Source of the DNA: Deltaproteobacteria bacterium
GTDB taxonomy: Bacteria > Lernaellota > Lernaellaia > JACKCT01
Length of the DNA: 49,728 bases
NCBI GenBank assembly: GCA_020845895.1
Contig: JADLEX010000125.1
Coordinates: forward strand, 1-49,728
Direction of reading: 5' to 3'
Each line of letters opens with the position of its first letter. The first letter of the stretch is position 1. This document shows positions 26,625 to 38,491 of this stretch, piece by piece. Under the pieces are notes generated by a model that saw nothing but the letters and a program-made list of their open reading frames with translations, was not told where the DNA came from and ran no database searches. The translations under genes and the position numbers were made by a program.

Positions 26625-27391
26625 GCGAGTTCCACGGGCAGGCCGCCGGTGCCGAAGGCGCGCACCTCGCCGGGGCGGATCACCACCGTGCGAAACGGCG
26701 CGCCGGAGCGCGTTGCGAAGTCGGCGACCTGCGCGGCGCGGCCGGGGTGGTGGGAGAGTGGCGGCACGCTCATCCACTCGCCGCCCTCGTGGATCGGCAC
26801 CAGCGAGCGGCAGCGCAGGTCGATCGCCGCCTGCACGCAGTCGAGCGGGTTCATCACGATACGCCGTCCCACGATCTCGGTTCCTCCACAGGGCAACAGG
26901 GCGATGTCGACGCGATGCGCCGCGCCGATGCGCGCGAAGACATCCGTGTAGCGCGCATCGCCGCCGAAGAAAACCGACTGGCCGCGACGCGCGATCAGAT
27001 AGCCGAGTTCGAAGCCCGAATGAAAGACGCGAAACGCGCGGATCGTGAATTCACCGTCCTCGAAGACGTTCCCGTCGCCCAGTACGGCGATGCGGTTTGC
27101 ACGCACGCCGTCGAGCACGCCCGGCGGTGGTGGAGGAACGACGAGTCGAGCGACCTCGTGGCGCAATTCGCGCATCGCGCGGCGGTCGAAATGGTCGGGG
27201 TGGTAGTGGCTCGCGAGCACGAGATCGAGCGGCGGCAATTCGCCCGGCCGCACGCACGGGCGCACGAAGACGGGCAGCCCCCTCATGCGCGGCGCGAACC
27301 ACGGATCGGTGAGGATGTGCGCGCCGTCCCACTCGATCCACACGCACGATGCGCGGACGTAGCGGATGCGGATCGGCGCGCTCGTGTCCAT
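26621..27391 (-). CDS. MBL-fold metal-dependent hydrolase (UlaG-like)
   Basis: A 256-aa metallo-beta-lactamase-fold protein. Metal ligands are visible in SHYHPDHFD (the HxHxDH motif) and in FGGDARYTD. The late PIHEGGEW contributes another ligand. The layout matches the UlaG/NAPE-PLD-like branch (phosphodiesterase or lactonase) rather than beta-lactamases. It lacks a signal peptide and is likely cytoplasmic. It starts nine bases after the transketolase stop and overlaps the carbamoyltransferase start by four bases, placing it in the middle of a tight three-gene operon. The substrate is unknown. Confidence 0.87.
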   Translation of the reverse strand: MDTSAPIRIRYVRASCVWIEWDGAHILTDPWFAPRMRGLPVFVRPCVRPGELPPLDLVLASHYHPDHFDRRAMRELRHEVARLVVPPPPPGVLDGVRANRIAVLGDGNVFEDGEFTIRAFRVFHSGFELGYLIARRGQSVFFGGDARYTDVFARIGAAHRVDIALLPCGGTEIVGRRIVMNPLDCVQAAIDLRCRSLVPIHEGGEWMSVPPLSHHPGRAAQVADFATRSGAPFRTVVIRPGEVRAFGTGGLPVELA

Positions 27392-27400
27392 GCGAAGCGG

Positions 27401-29404
27401 CTAGACCCGCGCGAGCCACTCGCGCAGACGCGCCGCGACGGACTCGGCGACGAACCCGAACTGACGCGCGAGCTCCTCGGCGGGGGCCGAGGCGCCGAAG
27501 CGGTCGAGCCCGATGCGCAGGCCGTCGCGCCCGGTGATCGCGACCCATCCGTTCGTCACGCCCGCCTCGATCGAGCACACCGGCTGGCCCGGCGGGACGA
27601 CGCGGTCGCGCTCGATCTCGGGACGTTCCAGAAACCGCTCGCGGCACATCATCGACACGACGCGCAGCTTCGTGCCCTCGGCCGCGAGGATCTTCGCCGC
27701 CTCGATCGCGAGCCCCACCTCGGAGCCCGTGGCGACCATCGTCGCCGCTTCGTCGAGACCCGAGCCGAGCGCCTGCGCGCCCATTACGAGATCGGGAGGT
27801 CCGAACGCGGTTTCGCGGTAGATCGTCGGCACCTTTTGGCGGGTGAGGATGATGGCCGTCGGACCTGTGTGGTGCAGCGCCGCGAACCACGCCGCCGCCG
27901 TTTCGACGGCGTCCGCGGGACGCAGCACGCGAAGCCCCGGGATCATGCGCAACGCTTCGACGTGCTCGATCGGCTGGTGCGTCGGACCGTCTTCGCCGAC
28001 CTGGAACGAGTCGTGTGTGAAGACGTAGACGACCGGCAGGTGCATGAGCGCCGCGAGGCGGATCGCCGGGCGCATGTAGTCGGCGAAGACGAGGAAGGTC
28101 GCCGCGTAGGGACGCCATCCGCCGAACGCGGCGAGGCCGTTGCACACCGCACCCATCGCGTGCTCGCGCACGCCGAAGTGCAGGTTGCGCCCGCCGAATT
28201 TGCCGGCCGCGATCGACTCGGACCCCTTGACGAACGACTTGTTCGAGGGCTCGAGATCCGCCGATCCGCCCACCAGGAACGGCACGCGCTCCGCGGCGGC
28301 CTGCAACACCGCACAGCCGTGACTGCGCGTCGCGTCGGCCTTTTGCGGCGCCGCGGCGAACAGGTCGGACAGCAGATTCGCGGGCAGACGGCGCTTCTCG
28401 AAATCGGTGTAGAGCGCCGCGCGTTTCTCGTCGCTGTCGAACCACGCCGTGAACTGCGCGCGCCACGTCCCCGCCACCGCCCGCTTGAGATCGGCGATGC
28501 GGCGGCAATCGGCGGCCACGTCGTCCGCGATGAAGAAGTTCTTCGCGGGATCGAATCCCAGCGCGGTCTTCGCCGCCGCGATCTCTTCCGCACCCAGCGG
28601 CGCGCCGTGGGCGTCGGCGGTGTCCTGCTTCTTCGGTGCGCCGAAGGCGATGTGCGTCTTGCAGATGACGAGCGCGGGTTTGCCCGCAAGCTTGGCGGCG
28701 GCGATCGCCGCATCGACGGCGGCCAGGTCGTGGCCGTCGCACGAGCGCACGTCCCAGCCGAATGCGCGATAGCGCTCGGCGACGTCCTCGGTGAAGGCGA
28801 GGTCGGTCGATCCCTCGATGGTGATGCGGTTGCTGTCATAAAGCACGACGAGATTGTCGAGACGCAGATGCCCCGCGAGGCTCGCCGCTTCGTACGCGAC
28901 ACCTTCCATCATGCAGCCGTCGCCGGAGAGCGCGTAAACCTTGAGATCGAAGGGGTCGAACCCGGGATCCGCGAAACGCGCGGAAGCCATCTTCGCGCCG
29001 AGCGCCATGCCCACGGCGTTGGCAATGCCTTGGCCGAGCGGGCCGGTCGTCACCTCGACGCCGGGGGCCTCGCCGCGCTCCGGATGGCCGGGGGTCTTCG
29101 ATCCCCACTGGCGGAAGCGCACGAGCTCGTCCATCGACAGGTCGAAGCCGAACAGGTGCAGCAGCGCATACTGAAGCATCGAGCCATGGCCCGCGGAGAG
29201 CACGAAGCGGTCGCGGCCCATCCACGCGGGGTGGTCGGGGTCGAAGCGCAGGTGCCGCGCCCAGAGCACGGTGGCGAGGTCGGCGCAGCCCATCGGCATT
29301 CCGGGGTGGCCGGAGTTCGCCTTTTGCACCGCGTCGGCGGCGAGGAAACGGATCGTGTCGGCGACGCGTTTCAACGCGCCCAAATCGCCCAGACCATCGG
29401 CCAT
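27401..29404 (-). CDS. tkt: Transketolase
   Basis: Thiamine diphosphate-dependent transfer of two-carbon ketol units in the pentose phosphate pathway. At 667 aa it is full length. It has the N-terminal [11 protein letters not shown] (31-40), [13 protein letters not shown] and the diphosphate-binding [13 protein letters not shown] continuing to DSN. The pyrimidine-domain [13 protein letters not shown] contains the conserved catalytic Glu, and [17 protein letters not shown] is also present. The start is placed at 29404, eight bases after GGGAG; an in-frame ATG five codons upstream is also possible. It heads a transcript with the MBL-fold hydrolase and the carbamoyltransferase, an unusual setting for a central-metabolism gene. 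Confidence 0.95.
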   Translation of the reverse strand: MADGLGDLGALKRVADTIRFLAADAVQKANSGHPGMPMGCADLATVLWARHLRFDPDHPAWMGRDRFVLSAGHGSMLQYALLHLFGFDLSMDELVRFRQWGSKTPGHPERGEAPGVEVTTGPLGQGIANAVGMALGAKMASARFADPGFDPFDLKVYALSGDGCMMEGVAYEAASLAGHLRLDNLVVLYDSNRITIEGSTDLAFTEDVAERYRAFGWDVRSCDGHDLAAVDAAIAAAKLAGKPALVICKTHIAFGAPKKQDTADAHGAPLGAEEIAAAKTALGFDPAKNFFIADDVAADCRRIADLKRAVAGTWRAQFTAWFDSDEKRAALYTDFEKRRLPANLLSDLFAAAPQKADATRSHGCAVLQAAAERVPFLVGGSADLEPSNKSFVKGSESIAAGKFGGRNLHFGVREHAMGAVCNGLAAFGGWRPYAATFLVFADYMRPAIRLAALMHLPVVYVFTHDSFQVGEDGPTHQPIEHVEALRMIPGLRVLRPADAVETAAAWFAALHHTGPTAIILTRQKVPTIYRETAFGPPDLVMGAQALGSGLDEAATMVATGSEVGLAIEAAKILAAEGTKLRVVSMMCRERFLERPEIERDRVVPPGQPVCSIEAGVTNGWVAITGRDGLRIGLDRFGASAPAEELARQFGFVAESVAARLREWLARV

Positions 29405-29483
29405 CGCAATCACTCCCATGCGGATATGATGAAGTCACGACGAGACGTCGCGCGAACAAATTAGCACGACTGACGGCGCGGGT

Positions 29484-30617
29484 CTAAGGGTTTGTCCCGA
29501 GTCCGATGTCCGCGACGACGCCGAAGTGGTCGGACGCCGGGCGGTCGTTTTCGAGTCGCGTGCCGAAGAGCCCCGCATTGCGGACCTCGGCCCAGTCGGG
29601 CGCGTCGCGCAAAAAGATGTAGTCGAGCCGCCGGATCTCCTGCTCCAGAATCGGCTGAAGCACGTCGTTCACCGCCGCCTCGAACTCGTAGACCGGCTTG
29701 AAGGTCTTGAGGGTGTGCGTGTTGGGGTTGTTGGCGTAATCCCACGTCATCAGCAGCGTTTGCGGATCGTCGTCCTTCGTGACCGACGTGAAGCGGTGTT
29801 CGCGCCGCAGCCACGCGAGCTCCTCCGACTCCGGCGAGGCGTTGAAGTCTCCCGCGAAAATCACCGGCTCGCGCGCGAAGCCCAGCTCGCGCATCCACGT
29901 CGTCGCGGCGGCCAGCTCGTCGCGTCGTCGTTCGTCCGATTCCGCCATGGTCGCGAAGATCTCGGCCGGGCGCGTCGCCGGGATCTTTCCCTTTCGGGGG
30001 AGTCCTTCGATCGCGTCGCGGATCTCGCTCGTGATTTCCGGCCCGTGGTGCAGGTGCGTGACGACCAGCAGGATCTCGCGACCGTTCACGCGAATCGTGG
30101 CCGCCCCCGCGGTGCGCACCTCGGACGTCTGAAAGCAGACGGCGCGCGACGCATACCACAGCGATCCGGAGAGCTGGCGCACGCCCAGATCCGCAAGACC
30201 CAGATCGCGCTTCGCCAGAATCGCGAGCCCCGAGAACAGATTCGTCGGCACGCCGAACCCCGCGATCTTGATGCCCGTGTTGTCGAAGACCCACGCGGCG
30301 TCCATGTCCAGTTCGCGCGCGATGCGCTCCGTGAGCGCCGGGGCGGGGTTCACCTCCTGCAGGAAAAGGATGTCGGCGTCCGCCTCGCGGGCCTGCGTGA
30401 GAAAGAGTTGCAGGCGTCGTTCGCGCTCGGCCGGCGTTTCGAACTCGCCGAACTTCAGCATGCTGGTGGGGTTCAGGCCGTGCCAGACGTTGTAGGTGAT
30501 CACGCGCAGGGATTCGCGTTTCGCGGACATGTCGTTTCCTCGCCGGGGGGATGAGCAGGAGATCGTGAGCAGCGCGAGCGCGGCGCAGGCGACTCGCGCG
30601 AAACGGCGATGCGTCAT
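29484..30617 (-). CDS. Endonuclease/exonuclease/phosphatase-fold lipoprotein
   Basis: A 377-aa lipoprotein whose signal ends in LTISC (Cys21). The mature domain is the EEP fold: ITYNVWHG (Asn43), FLQEVNPAP (Glu88, metal ligand), VVTHLHHG, IFAGDFNASPESEE and the C-terminal SDHFG. This catalytic set belongs to a family that includes DNases, sphingomyelinases and inositol phosphatases. Extracytoplasmic location argues against DNA repair, so a lipid or nucleotide phosphodiesterase is more plausible. The start ATG overlaps the stop of the upstream FGE-like lipoprotein as ATGA, so the products are probably made together. Confidence 0.85.
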   Translation of the reverse strand: MTHRRFARVACAALALLTISCSSPRRGNDMSAKRESLRVITYNVWHGLNPTSMLKFGEFETPAERERRLQLFLTQAREADADILFLQEVNPAPALTERIARELDMDAAWVFDNTGIKIAGFGVPTNLFSGLAILAKRDLGLADLGVRQLSGSLWYASRAVCFQTSEVRTAGAATIRVNGREILLVVTHLHHGPEITSEIRDAIEGLPRKGKIPATRPAEIFATMAESDERRRDELAAATTWMRELGFAREPVIFAGDFNASPESEELAWLRREHRFTSVTKDDDPQTLLMTWDYANNPNTHTLKTFKPVYEFEAAVNDVLQPILEQEIRRLDYIFLRDAPDWAEVRNAGLFGTRLENDRPASDHFGVVADIGLGTNP

Positions 30618-31525
30618 TCGTACACCGGGTCCGCGGCGCAGCGGAATCCGAACATGGGTCCGCCGACGGTTTCGTCGGGCACGGCGATGCGGCGCGTCGC
30701 GCGGTATTGAATAGCGGGGTTCGATTCGTCGCCCACGCCGTCCATCAATTGGAAGCCGCCGCCGCGCAGCCACGCGCGCGTGGCGCCCTCGGCGTCAGGC
30801 CCGACCGTCCACTCCCACACGTTGCCCGAAAGCTGAAAGACGCCGTAGGGGCTTGCGCCGGTCGTGAATTCCGTAACGGGGGCCGCTGCGGCGAATCCGT
30901 CCACGCTGCCGTCGCAGGCGGCGTTGTCGCACCAGTTGCAGCAGGTGTCGCACCACGCGTCGCCCCACGGGTAACGCAGCCCCTCCACCCCGCGCGCGGC
31001 GCGTTCCCACTCGGCGTCGGCGGGGAGTCGTCCGCCGGCGAACGCGCAGTAATCCTCGGCGTCCTCGACCGAGACGAAGGTGATGGGATCCTTCGCGCTC
31101 GCCGACACGGGGCCGGGCAATTCGGACATCGCGCGGCACGCGCCGGCCTGCGCGCACGCGTCGTACTTCTCCACGCTCGTTTCGCGCTCGTCGATCCAGA
31201 ACATGTCGAGGCTGACCACGCCGATCGGCGCATCGGACCCCTTGCAGCCCTCGTCGTATTCCGGATCGCAGCCGTAGCCGCCCAGTCCTTCGGGAATCAG
31301 CTTCATGCCGTCCGGGTGCACCAGGAAACGCACCCCGGCGATGTCGAGGTCTCCGCTCGGGCTCGGGGCGAAGTCATCGTCGCCCGCCGCGTCGTCGTCC
31401 GCCGCGCCGAAGCGCGTCTCGTCGCCGCCGTCGTCGTCACCGCAGCCTCCGTGCCCAACGAGCCCGACCGCCGCACACAGCAGCGCGACGAGGTACGAAT
31501 AGCGGGCGAAACGGGCGGCGTGCAC
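30614..31525 (-). CDS. Asp-stalk lipoprotein, SUMF1/FGE-fold domain
   Basis: A 303-aa lipoprotein starting at GTG with GGGGGAAAG upstream. The signal ends in HGGC (Cys28), a non-canonical lipobox, followed by a short Asp-rich linker to about residue 52. The rest is a formylglycine-generating-enzyme-type domain (FWIDERETSVEKY, RLPADAEWERAARG, YPWGDAW, SGNVWEWTVG, LRGGGFQL, GFRC). The paired catalytic Cys expected between RGG and GFR in true FGEs are absent, so it is probably a binding domain and not a sulfatase activator. A Cys-rich insert (CDTCCNWCDNAAC) is unusual. It is coupled to the downstream EEP lipoprotein. Confidence 0.85.
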   Translation of the reverse strand: MHAARFARYSYLVALLCAAVGLVGHGGCGDDDGGDETRFGAADDDAAGDDDFAPSPSGDLDIAGVRFLVHPDGMKLIPEGLGGYGCDPEYDEGCKGSDAPIGVVSLDMFWIDERETSVEKYDACAQAGACRAMSELPGPVSASAKDPITFVSVEDAEDYCAFAGGRLPADAEWERAARGVEGLRYPWGDAWCDTCCNWCDNAACDGSVDGFAAAAPVTEFTTGASPYGVFQLSGNVWEWTVGPDAEGATRAWLRGGGFQLMDGVGDESNPAIQYRATRRIAVPDETVGGPMFGFRCAADPVYE

Positions 31526-31577
31526 GATTGCTTTCCCCCGGCACGGGCGGTAGAAATTGCGCCCGACGGTGTGCGGG

Positions 31578-31595
31578 GCGGATGATAACATCCGC
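31578..31595. promoter_or_regulatory. Perfect dyad in divergent intergenic region
   Basis: GCGGATG-ATAA-CATCCGC is a perfect 7-bp inverted repeat located between two divergent genes, 53 bases from one start and 64 from the other. No terminator-type T-run follows. It is a candidate operator. Confidence 0.4.
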
Positions 31596-31658
31596 GGCGC
31601 ATTCGCGAAATCGCTCGCCCGTCGGGGTCCCATCTGGGTCGTCGTGTCGAGGCCGCCC

Positions 31659-32789
31659 TTGTCCATCGCCGAAAAACGCATCCTGCTCACGACCAGCCAC
31701 GGTCGCATCGGCTCCGGCGGCTCGATGCAGCTCTACCTGCTCGCGCGGGCCGCACGTCAAGCCGGGGCGCACGTAGAATGCGTGTTCGCGCACTCGCCGG
31801 GGTCGTTCGCCGACCGCCACCTCGACCGACTCGCCGATCTCGGCGTTCCCGTCCACCAAATGCGTCCTTCGCGTTGGTACAACCCCGCCGAAATCGCGCG
31901 GATGCGTCGTCTGTTGCGCGACGGCCGCTTCGATCTCGTTCACACGCACAAGGGCGGCGACCTGTCGCTGGTGCTGCTCGCGTCGGCGGGATTGCCGCGT
32001 TTCGCCCTCGTCAACACACGGGGCGTGAACTTTCCGCTGGGCGCGAACCGATTCAAGTACAATCTGAACCGACTCGACCGGGCGATCGTCGTGAGCGAGG
32101 ACTCGAAGCGCGTCATGGCGCGAAGCGGGGTGCGCCCGGACAAGATCGAGGTCATCTACGGCGGCGTCGATATCGCGCGGTTCGTTCCACGACCGGAGCT
32201 GCGCGCGCCCGTCCGCGCCGAATTGGGGATCGCGCCGGACGCGTTCGTGTTCCTGATGGTCGCCAACCTCGTGCGTCAAAAGGGTCACGGCGACTACCTC
32301 GAAGCGGCGGCCCGGCTCGCCCGGTCGCACCCTGGAGCGTTTCACCTGTTCGCGGGCAAGGGAGATTCCTCGGCGTGGCAGGCGAGAGCCGCGGAACTCG
32401 GGCTTGCCGACGTGGTGCGGTTTTTGGGATTCCGGTCGGACGTCGAGCGGCTATTCGCGGCGGCGGACGCCTCGGTGGTGTCGTCATTCGCGGGCGAGGG
32501 TGTCTCGGGTGTCCTGCGCGAGTCGATGGCCTGCGCCGTGCCGGTCATCACCACAAACGTGGGCGGAAACGCGGAGCTGGTCGCGGACGGAGAAACCGGG
32601 CTGGTCGTCCCGATGCGCGATCCGCCGGCGCTGGCCGCCGCGATGGCTCGAATGATCGATGGCGACGCATTGCGGACCACCTTGTCTCAAAAGGGGCTTG
32701 TCCTCGTGCGGGAACGCTTTTCCGACGACGCTCGGGCGGCGCGGATCTTCGCGCTGTACGTTGAGCTTCTCAGTGGTACGGGCTCGTGA
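31659..32789 (+). CDS. Glycosyltransferase family 4
   Basis: A GT-B fold retaining glycosyltransferase of about 376 aa, with a nucleotide-sugar donor, acting at the cytoplasmic membrane face. The N-terminal domain has SHGRIGSGGSMQLYLLARAA, a donor-side glycine loop. The C-terminal domain has KIEVIYGGVDIARF, LVRQKGHGDYLEAA and the EX7E region GEGVSGVLRESMACAVPVIT, followed by NVGGNAELV. The start is uncertain. TTG at 31659 follows GAGG by seven bases and leaves the Rossmann strand (KRILLTTSHG) intact; in-frame upstream codons add nothing conserved. It stands alone on this strand between a lipoprotein operon and a beta-barrel gene. Confidence 0.88.
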   Translation: MSIAEKRILLTTSHGRIGSGGSMQLYLLARAARQAGAHVECVFAHSPGSFADRHLDRLADLGVPVHQMRPSRWYNPAEIARMRRLLRDGRFDLVHTHKGGDLSLVLLASAGLPRFALVNTRGVNFPLGANRFKYNLNRLDRAIVVSEDSKRVMARSGVRPDKIEVIYGGVDIARFVPRPELRAPVRAELGIAPDAFVFLMVANLVRQKGHGDYLEAAARLARSHPGAFHLFAGKGDSSAWQARAAELGLADVVRFLGFRSDVERLFAAADASVVSSFAGEGVSGVLRESMACAVPVITTNVGGNAELVADGETGLVVPMRDPPALAAAMARMIDGDALRTTLSQKGLVLVRERFSDDARAARIFALYVELLSGTGS

Positions 32790-32885
32790 ACCGGACGGTT
32801 ACGTCGCACGCCCGAGGCGTAAAGGGTGGTCGACCACACCGCGCAACCGGGTCGTCCGGAACGCCGTCGTTTGTCGGCCATTTCC

Positions 32886-32914
32886 TTGACAATCACGGGG
32901 CGCGCGGATACAAG
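32886..32914 (+). promoter_or_regulatory. Strong sigma-70-type promoter of the beta-barrel gene
   Basis: TTGACA (32886-32891), a 17-base spacer and TACAAG (32909-32914) match the housekeeping consensus better than any other promoter in the window. The gene starts 52 bases downstream. Confidence 0.8.
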
Positions 32915-32925
32915 TTGACAACTTG
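32911..32925. promoter_or_regulatory. Operator-like dyad over the promoter -10
   Basis: CAAGTT-GAC-AACTTG is a perfect 6-bp inverted repeat overlapping the -10 box and the probable transcription start. That is the place where a repressor would block initiation. Confidence 0.5.
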
Positions 32926-32966
32926 CGCTCCCCGGGGTCCGTCCCAAAACCATTGAGGGTATCGGT

Positions 32967-35790
<2,824 letters not shown>

Positions 35791-35802
35791 CCGCGGGCGC
35801 GA

Positions 35803-36330
35803 TCAGCAGCCCAGCGATTCCATCGCGAGGACAACGGGGTCGTCGCCGGTGAGGTCGACGGTCTGCTCCATCTCGCAGCGCAGATCGGCCTCCGTTTCTC
35901 CCTGTTCGAGCTCGCGATAGACGAGCGAGTAAACGCCAGCCTGCGCGCCGGGAATCCGGTAGACGTAGTCGTAATAGCACATGCAGCCGGCCTGTGCGCC
36001 CTGCCAGACGAATCCCTCAACGATGCGAATCGAGCCGCCGACGATCTCGCCGGTGATGATCGGATCCCACGCACAGCCCCGGTACTCCGCCGTGTGCGCG
36101 ACAACGAGCTCGCCGCCGAGGATCTCGAGCGACAACGTTTCGACCGGGCCGAATTTCCCCGAGCCGCAGCCGTACATCTCGACGCCCAATGCGCCATCCT
36201 CGCTTTGCTCATACGTGGCGCTCGCGGTCGCGCCCTTCTCCGAAGAGTCGGCGCACCCAAAAACGCCCGGAATCGCCAGCACCGAAACCAAGAGAAGAAC
36301 GCCCGCCGACCTTTTCGAAAAGACGAACAT
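35803..36330 (-). CDS. Small Cys-rich lipoprotein of unknown function
   Basis: A 175-aa lipoprotein; the signal ends in GVFGC (Cys26). GGAGG lies six bases before the ATG at 36330. The mature part is beta-rich and includes several Cys (MYGCGSG, YRGCAW, GCMCYYDY, RCEMEQ, final LGC) that could form disulfides. The chain ends in Cys. It has no Asp-rich stalk, unlike the other lipoproteins nearby. I recognise no family. It is convergent with the FadH-type gene (12 bases between stops) and follows the HAD phosphatase gene on the same strand. Confidence 0.75.
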   Translation of the reverse strand: MFVFSKRSAGVLLLVSVLAIPGVFGCADSSEKGATASATYEQSEDGALGVEMYGCGSGKFGPVETLSLEILGGELVVAHTAEYRGCAWDPIITGEIVGGSIRIVEGFVWQGAQAGCMCYYDYVYRIPGAQAGVYSLVYRELEQGETEADLRCEMEQTVDLTGDDPVVLAMESLGC

Positions 36331-36422
36331 CACGGTCCTCCAAGGGAACTTTCGCAAGGATCTTAACACATCGACTCGGCAGCAGCGCGGAAATTTCGAT
36401 GAATGGGGGTGCGGACGGCGCG

Positions 36423-37406
36423 TCACATCGGCGGATGAACGCGCCGCGATTTCGCGCGGCGGCGTGGGCGGCCATAGCTCGCGGGGGGAGGATCGGCGAG
36501 GCTCGCGGCGGCGAGGGCGGCGTGCAAGGCTCGCGCGGCCGTTGCGCCGACATCCCCGCGCGCGACGAGGTCCGCGATGTGCGCCGCCGCCGCCTGAGGA
36601 TCGAGCCCGGCGCGCAACGAGAGATCCCGCGCCGTTTCGACGACGGCCTTCGCGCGCACGCGGCCCGTCGCGGCAAGGTGCAGCGCGAGTTGGAGCGCGT
36701 CGCAGCACGGCACGAGCGTTGGACCAAAGCTATCGAACGACGCGGGTTCGCCCCCGGCGGCCAGCAGGATATAAATCGTTTCGACGCGCCCGGCATGCGC
36801 GGGCACGGCCGTCAGCGCCTCGCGCACGAAGTTCCGCTCGTCGCGATCGCACCCATGGCGCGAGAGGATGCGCGTGAGTTCGTCCGGCGCGACGCGCCCG
36901 GCGATCAGGTCCGCGTAGAGCGCATACGCGTCGGCATCGCTTTCGACGTCATCACCGATCAGGATCTCCCGCGCGGCGGCGGGCAGCAGTTTTCTCCGGT
37001 TCAGCAGTCCGCACAATTTGTATGCGATCTGGCGGCGCAACCACGCCGGGCGGCGGTGCGTCGCGAGGATGCGACCCCAGTCCTTGCACGTCATGCCGTC
37101 GGCTTCGACGCCGTCGATCAGCATTTTTCGAAACAGCACGCGCGACAGTTGCGGCGGGCTCGCGGTCAGAAAATAGAGGGGCGTTTGCGCGCTGCGCGGC
37201 CCGGCGCCGAAACGCAGTTCGCGCAGAACCGTCGCCATGCCCGCGACCGTGCGCTTGTCGGTCGCCCATTCGAGGGGGATGCGCAGAAGGCCGCCGACAC
37301 CGTGAAAATCGGTGTCGAGCCAGGTCTTGTCGACGTCGCAGGTGACGACCAGCCCTGAAAAGTCGGGCGGCAACTCACGTTCGTCGATGCGAACGAGAGG
37401 GAACAT
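36423..37406 (-). CDS. HAD-superfamily phosphatase, APP1-like
   Basis: A 327-aa predicted phosphatase. The HAD motif I is TCDVDKTWLD with Asp24 and Asp26, motif II is YFLTASPP (about 78-85) and the late acidic motif is IGDDVESDADAY (150-161). The DxDxT plus TASPP plus GDD pattern resembles the catalytic domain of APP1-type phosphatidate phosphatases. An extra alpha-helical C-terminal part ends in an Arg-rich tail. The start ATG shares one base with the stop of the GpsA-like gene (TGATG), so translation is coupled. With an acyltransferase and a glycerol-phosphate dehydrogenase homolog in the same operon, phosphatidate or a related glycerolipid is the likely substrate. Confidence 0.8.
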   Translation of the reverse strand: MFPLVRIDERELPPDFSGLVVTCDVDKTWLDTDFHGVGGLLRIPLEWATDKRTVAGMATVLRELRFGAGPRSAQTPLYFLTASPPQLSRVLFRKMLIDGVEADGMTCKDWGRILATHRRPAWLRRQIAYKLCGLLNRRKLLPAAAREILIGDDVESDADAYALYADLIAGRVAPDELTRILSRHGCDRDERNFVREALTAVPAHAGRVETIYILLAAGGEPASFDSFGPTLVPCCDALQLALHLAATGRVRAKAVVETARDLSLRAGLDPQAAAAHIADLVARGDVGATAARALHAALAAASLADPPPASYGRPRRRAKSRRVHPPM

Positions 37407-38491
37407 CAGGTTTTTCCGCGACCGCCCTGCGGCGTGCGGGCGCGGGTGCGGATTTCGACACGGCCGGGATCGACCGCGTCCGCGCCCTTCGCGTCGCGCG
37501 CGCCGACGAGTGCCGCCGCGTCGCCGGGTTTCGCGCGGCCCTCGGCGGCAGCGCGGGCAACGATGGCGAGCACCGGCATGTCGATCGCTTCGATGCGCGC
37601 CGCGGACGCGACGAGGGCGGCGGTGCACACGGCCTCGCGCACACGCACGTCGTTCCCAACCGTTTCGGATTTTTCGCGAGCGGCCTTTCGCGCGGTCGAG
37701 CGCGGCGCGGCAGCGAGCGCCTTGCCGAACTCGAACGGCGCGGAGTCTTCGCCCGCAACGAGCGTGAACAGGTCTCCGAGACCCGAAAGCCCCGAGAACG
37801 TCTGCGCGCGGGCGTCGCGCGCCTGGCCGAACGCGGCCATCTCGGCCAGCGAACGCGCGAGCAACGCCGCCCGGGCCGCCACGCCGAAGCCGCCGCCGGC
37901 CGCGATGCCGGCAGCGATCGCGTACACGGGCGCGAGGGCCGAGGCGATCTCGACGCCCGCGAGGTCGTCTGAGCGGAACACTGAGGCCGACGTGCCGTCG
38001 AAGACGTCGCGAACCGCGGCGAGCACCTCGGCGAAACCCGAAGCGGCCACCAGCGCCGCCGGCTCGCCCGCCATCGCCTCCTCGGCGAGAAACGGCCCCG
38101 CGATCGCGCCGATCTTGCGCACCGCGCTTTCGCGCGCGATCACCTGGGACACGCGCATCGGCTCGCCGTCCGCATCGAGCAGCCCCCGCGCTGCGTGGAT
38201 CACATACTGCTCGGGACGCAACCGTTCGCCGATCGCCGCGAAGAGTTCGGCGACGCGGGCGCTTCCGGTCGCCACGATCACGAGCGGAGCGGCGAGCGCG
38301 TCGCGGTCGACGGATTCGTGGACGCGTACATCTCGCGGCACGCGCAGGCCGCGAAACGCGTTCTCGCCGCCGCCTTCGGTCGTTCCCGGGCACAGGCACG
38401 TGTCGGCGCCGCCGCGCGCGGCGAGGGCGGCCAGCGTCGCCGCCATGCGGCCGCGGCCGATCACGCACACCCGTTCTTTACGCGGTGCCAT
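37406..38491 (-). CDS. GpsA-like glycerol-3-phosphate dehydrogenase homolog, degenerate
   Basis: A 361-aa protein with the overall plan of NAD(P)-dependent glycerol-3-phosphate dehydrogenase: IAGPFLAEEAMAGEPAALV, GVEIASALAPVYAIAAGIA and TFSGLSGLGDLFTLV align with the family. Key residues are altered. The expected catalytic lysine of the GALKN-type motif is Ala187, the lysine of the SATKG-type motif is Arg102, and the dinucleotide loop reads GRGRMA instead of GxGxxG. It overlaps the upstream acyltransferase stop by 14 bases and couples to the downstream phosphatase. It may have a changed reaction or a non-enzymatic role in the glycerolipid operon; ordinary GpsA activity is doubtful. Confidence 0.8.
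   Translation of the reverse strand: MAPRKERVCVIGRGRMAATLAALAARGGADTCLCPGTTEGGGENAFRGLRVPRDVRVHESVDRDALAAPLVIVATGSARVAELFAAIGERLRPEQYVIHAARGLLDADGEPMRVSQVIARESAVRKIGAIAGPFLAEEAMAGEPAALVAASGFAEVLAAVRDVFDGTSASVFRSDDLAGVEIASALAPVYAIAAGIAAGGGFGVAARAALLARSLAEMAAFGQARDARAQTFSGLSGLGDLFTLVAGEDSAPFEFGKALAAAPRSTARKAAREKSETVGNDVRVREAVCTAALVASAARIEAIDMPVLAIVARAAAEGRAKPGDAAALVGARDAKGADAVDPGRVEIRTRARTPQGGRGKT

Noticed and set aside
36423-38468. Single 681-codon frame as a fused HAD protein
   Set aside because: Only the last 327 codons have HAD sequence. The upstream part is the out-of-frame shadow of the GpsA-like gene, and ATG 37406 is coupled to that gene's stop.
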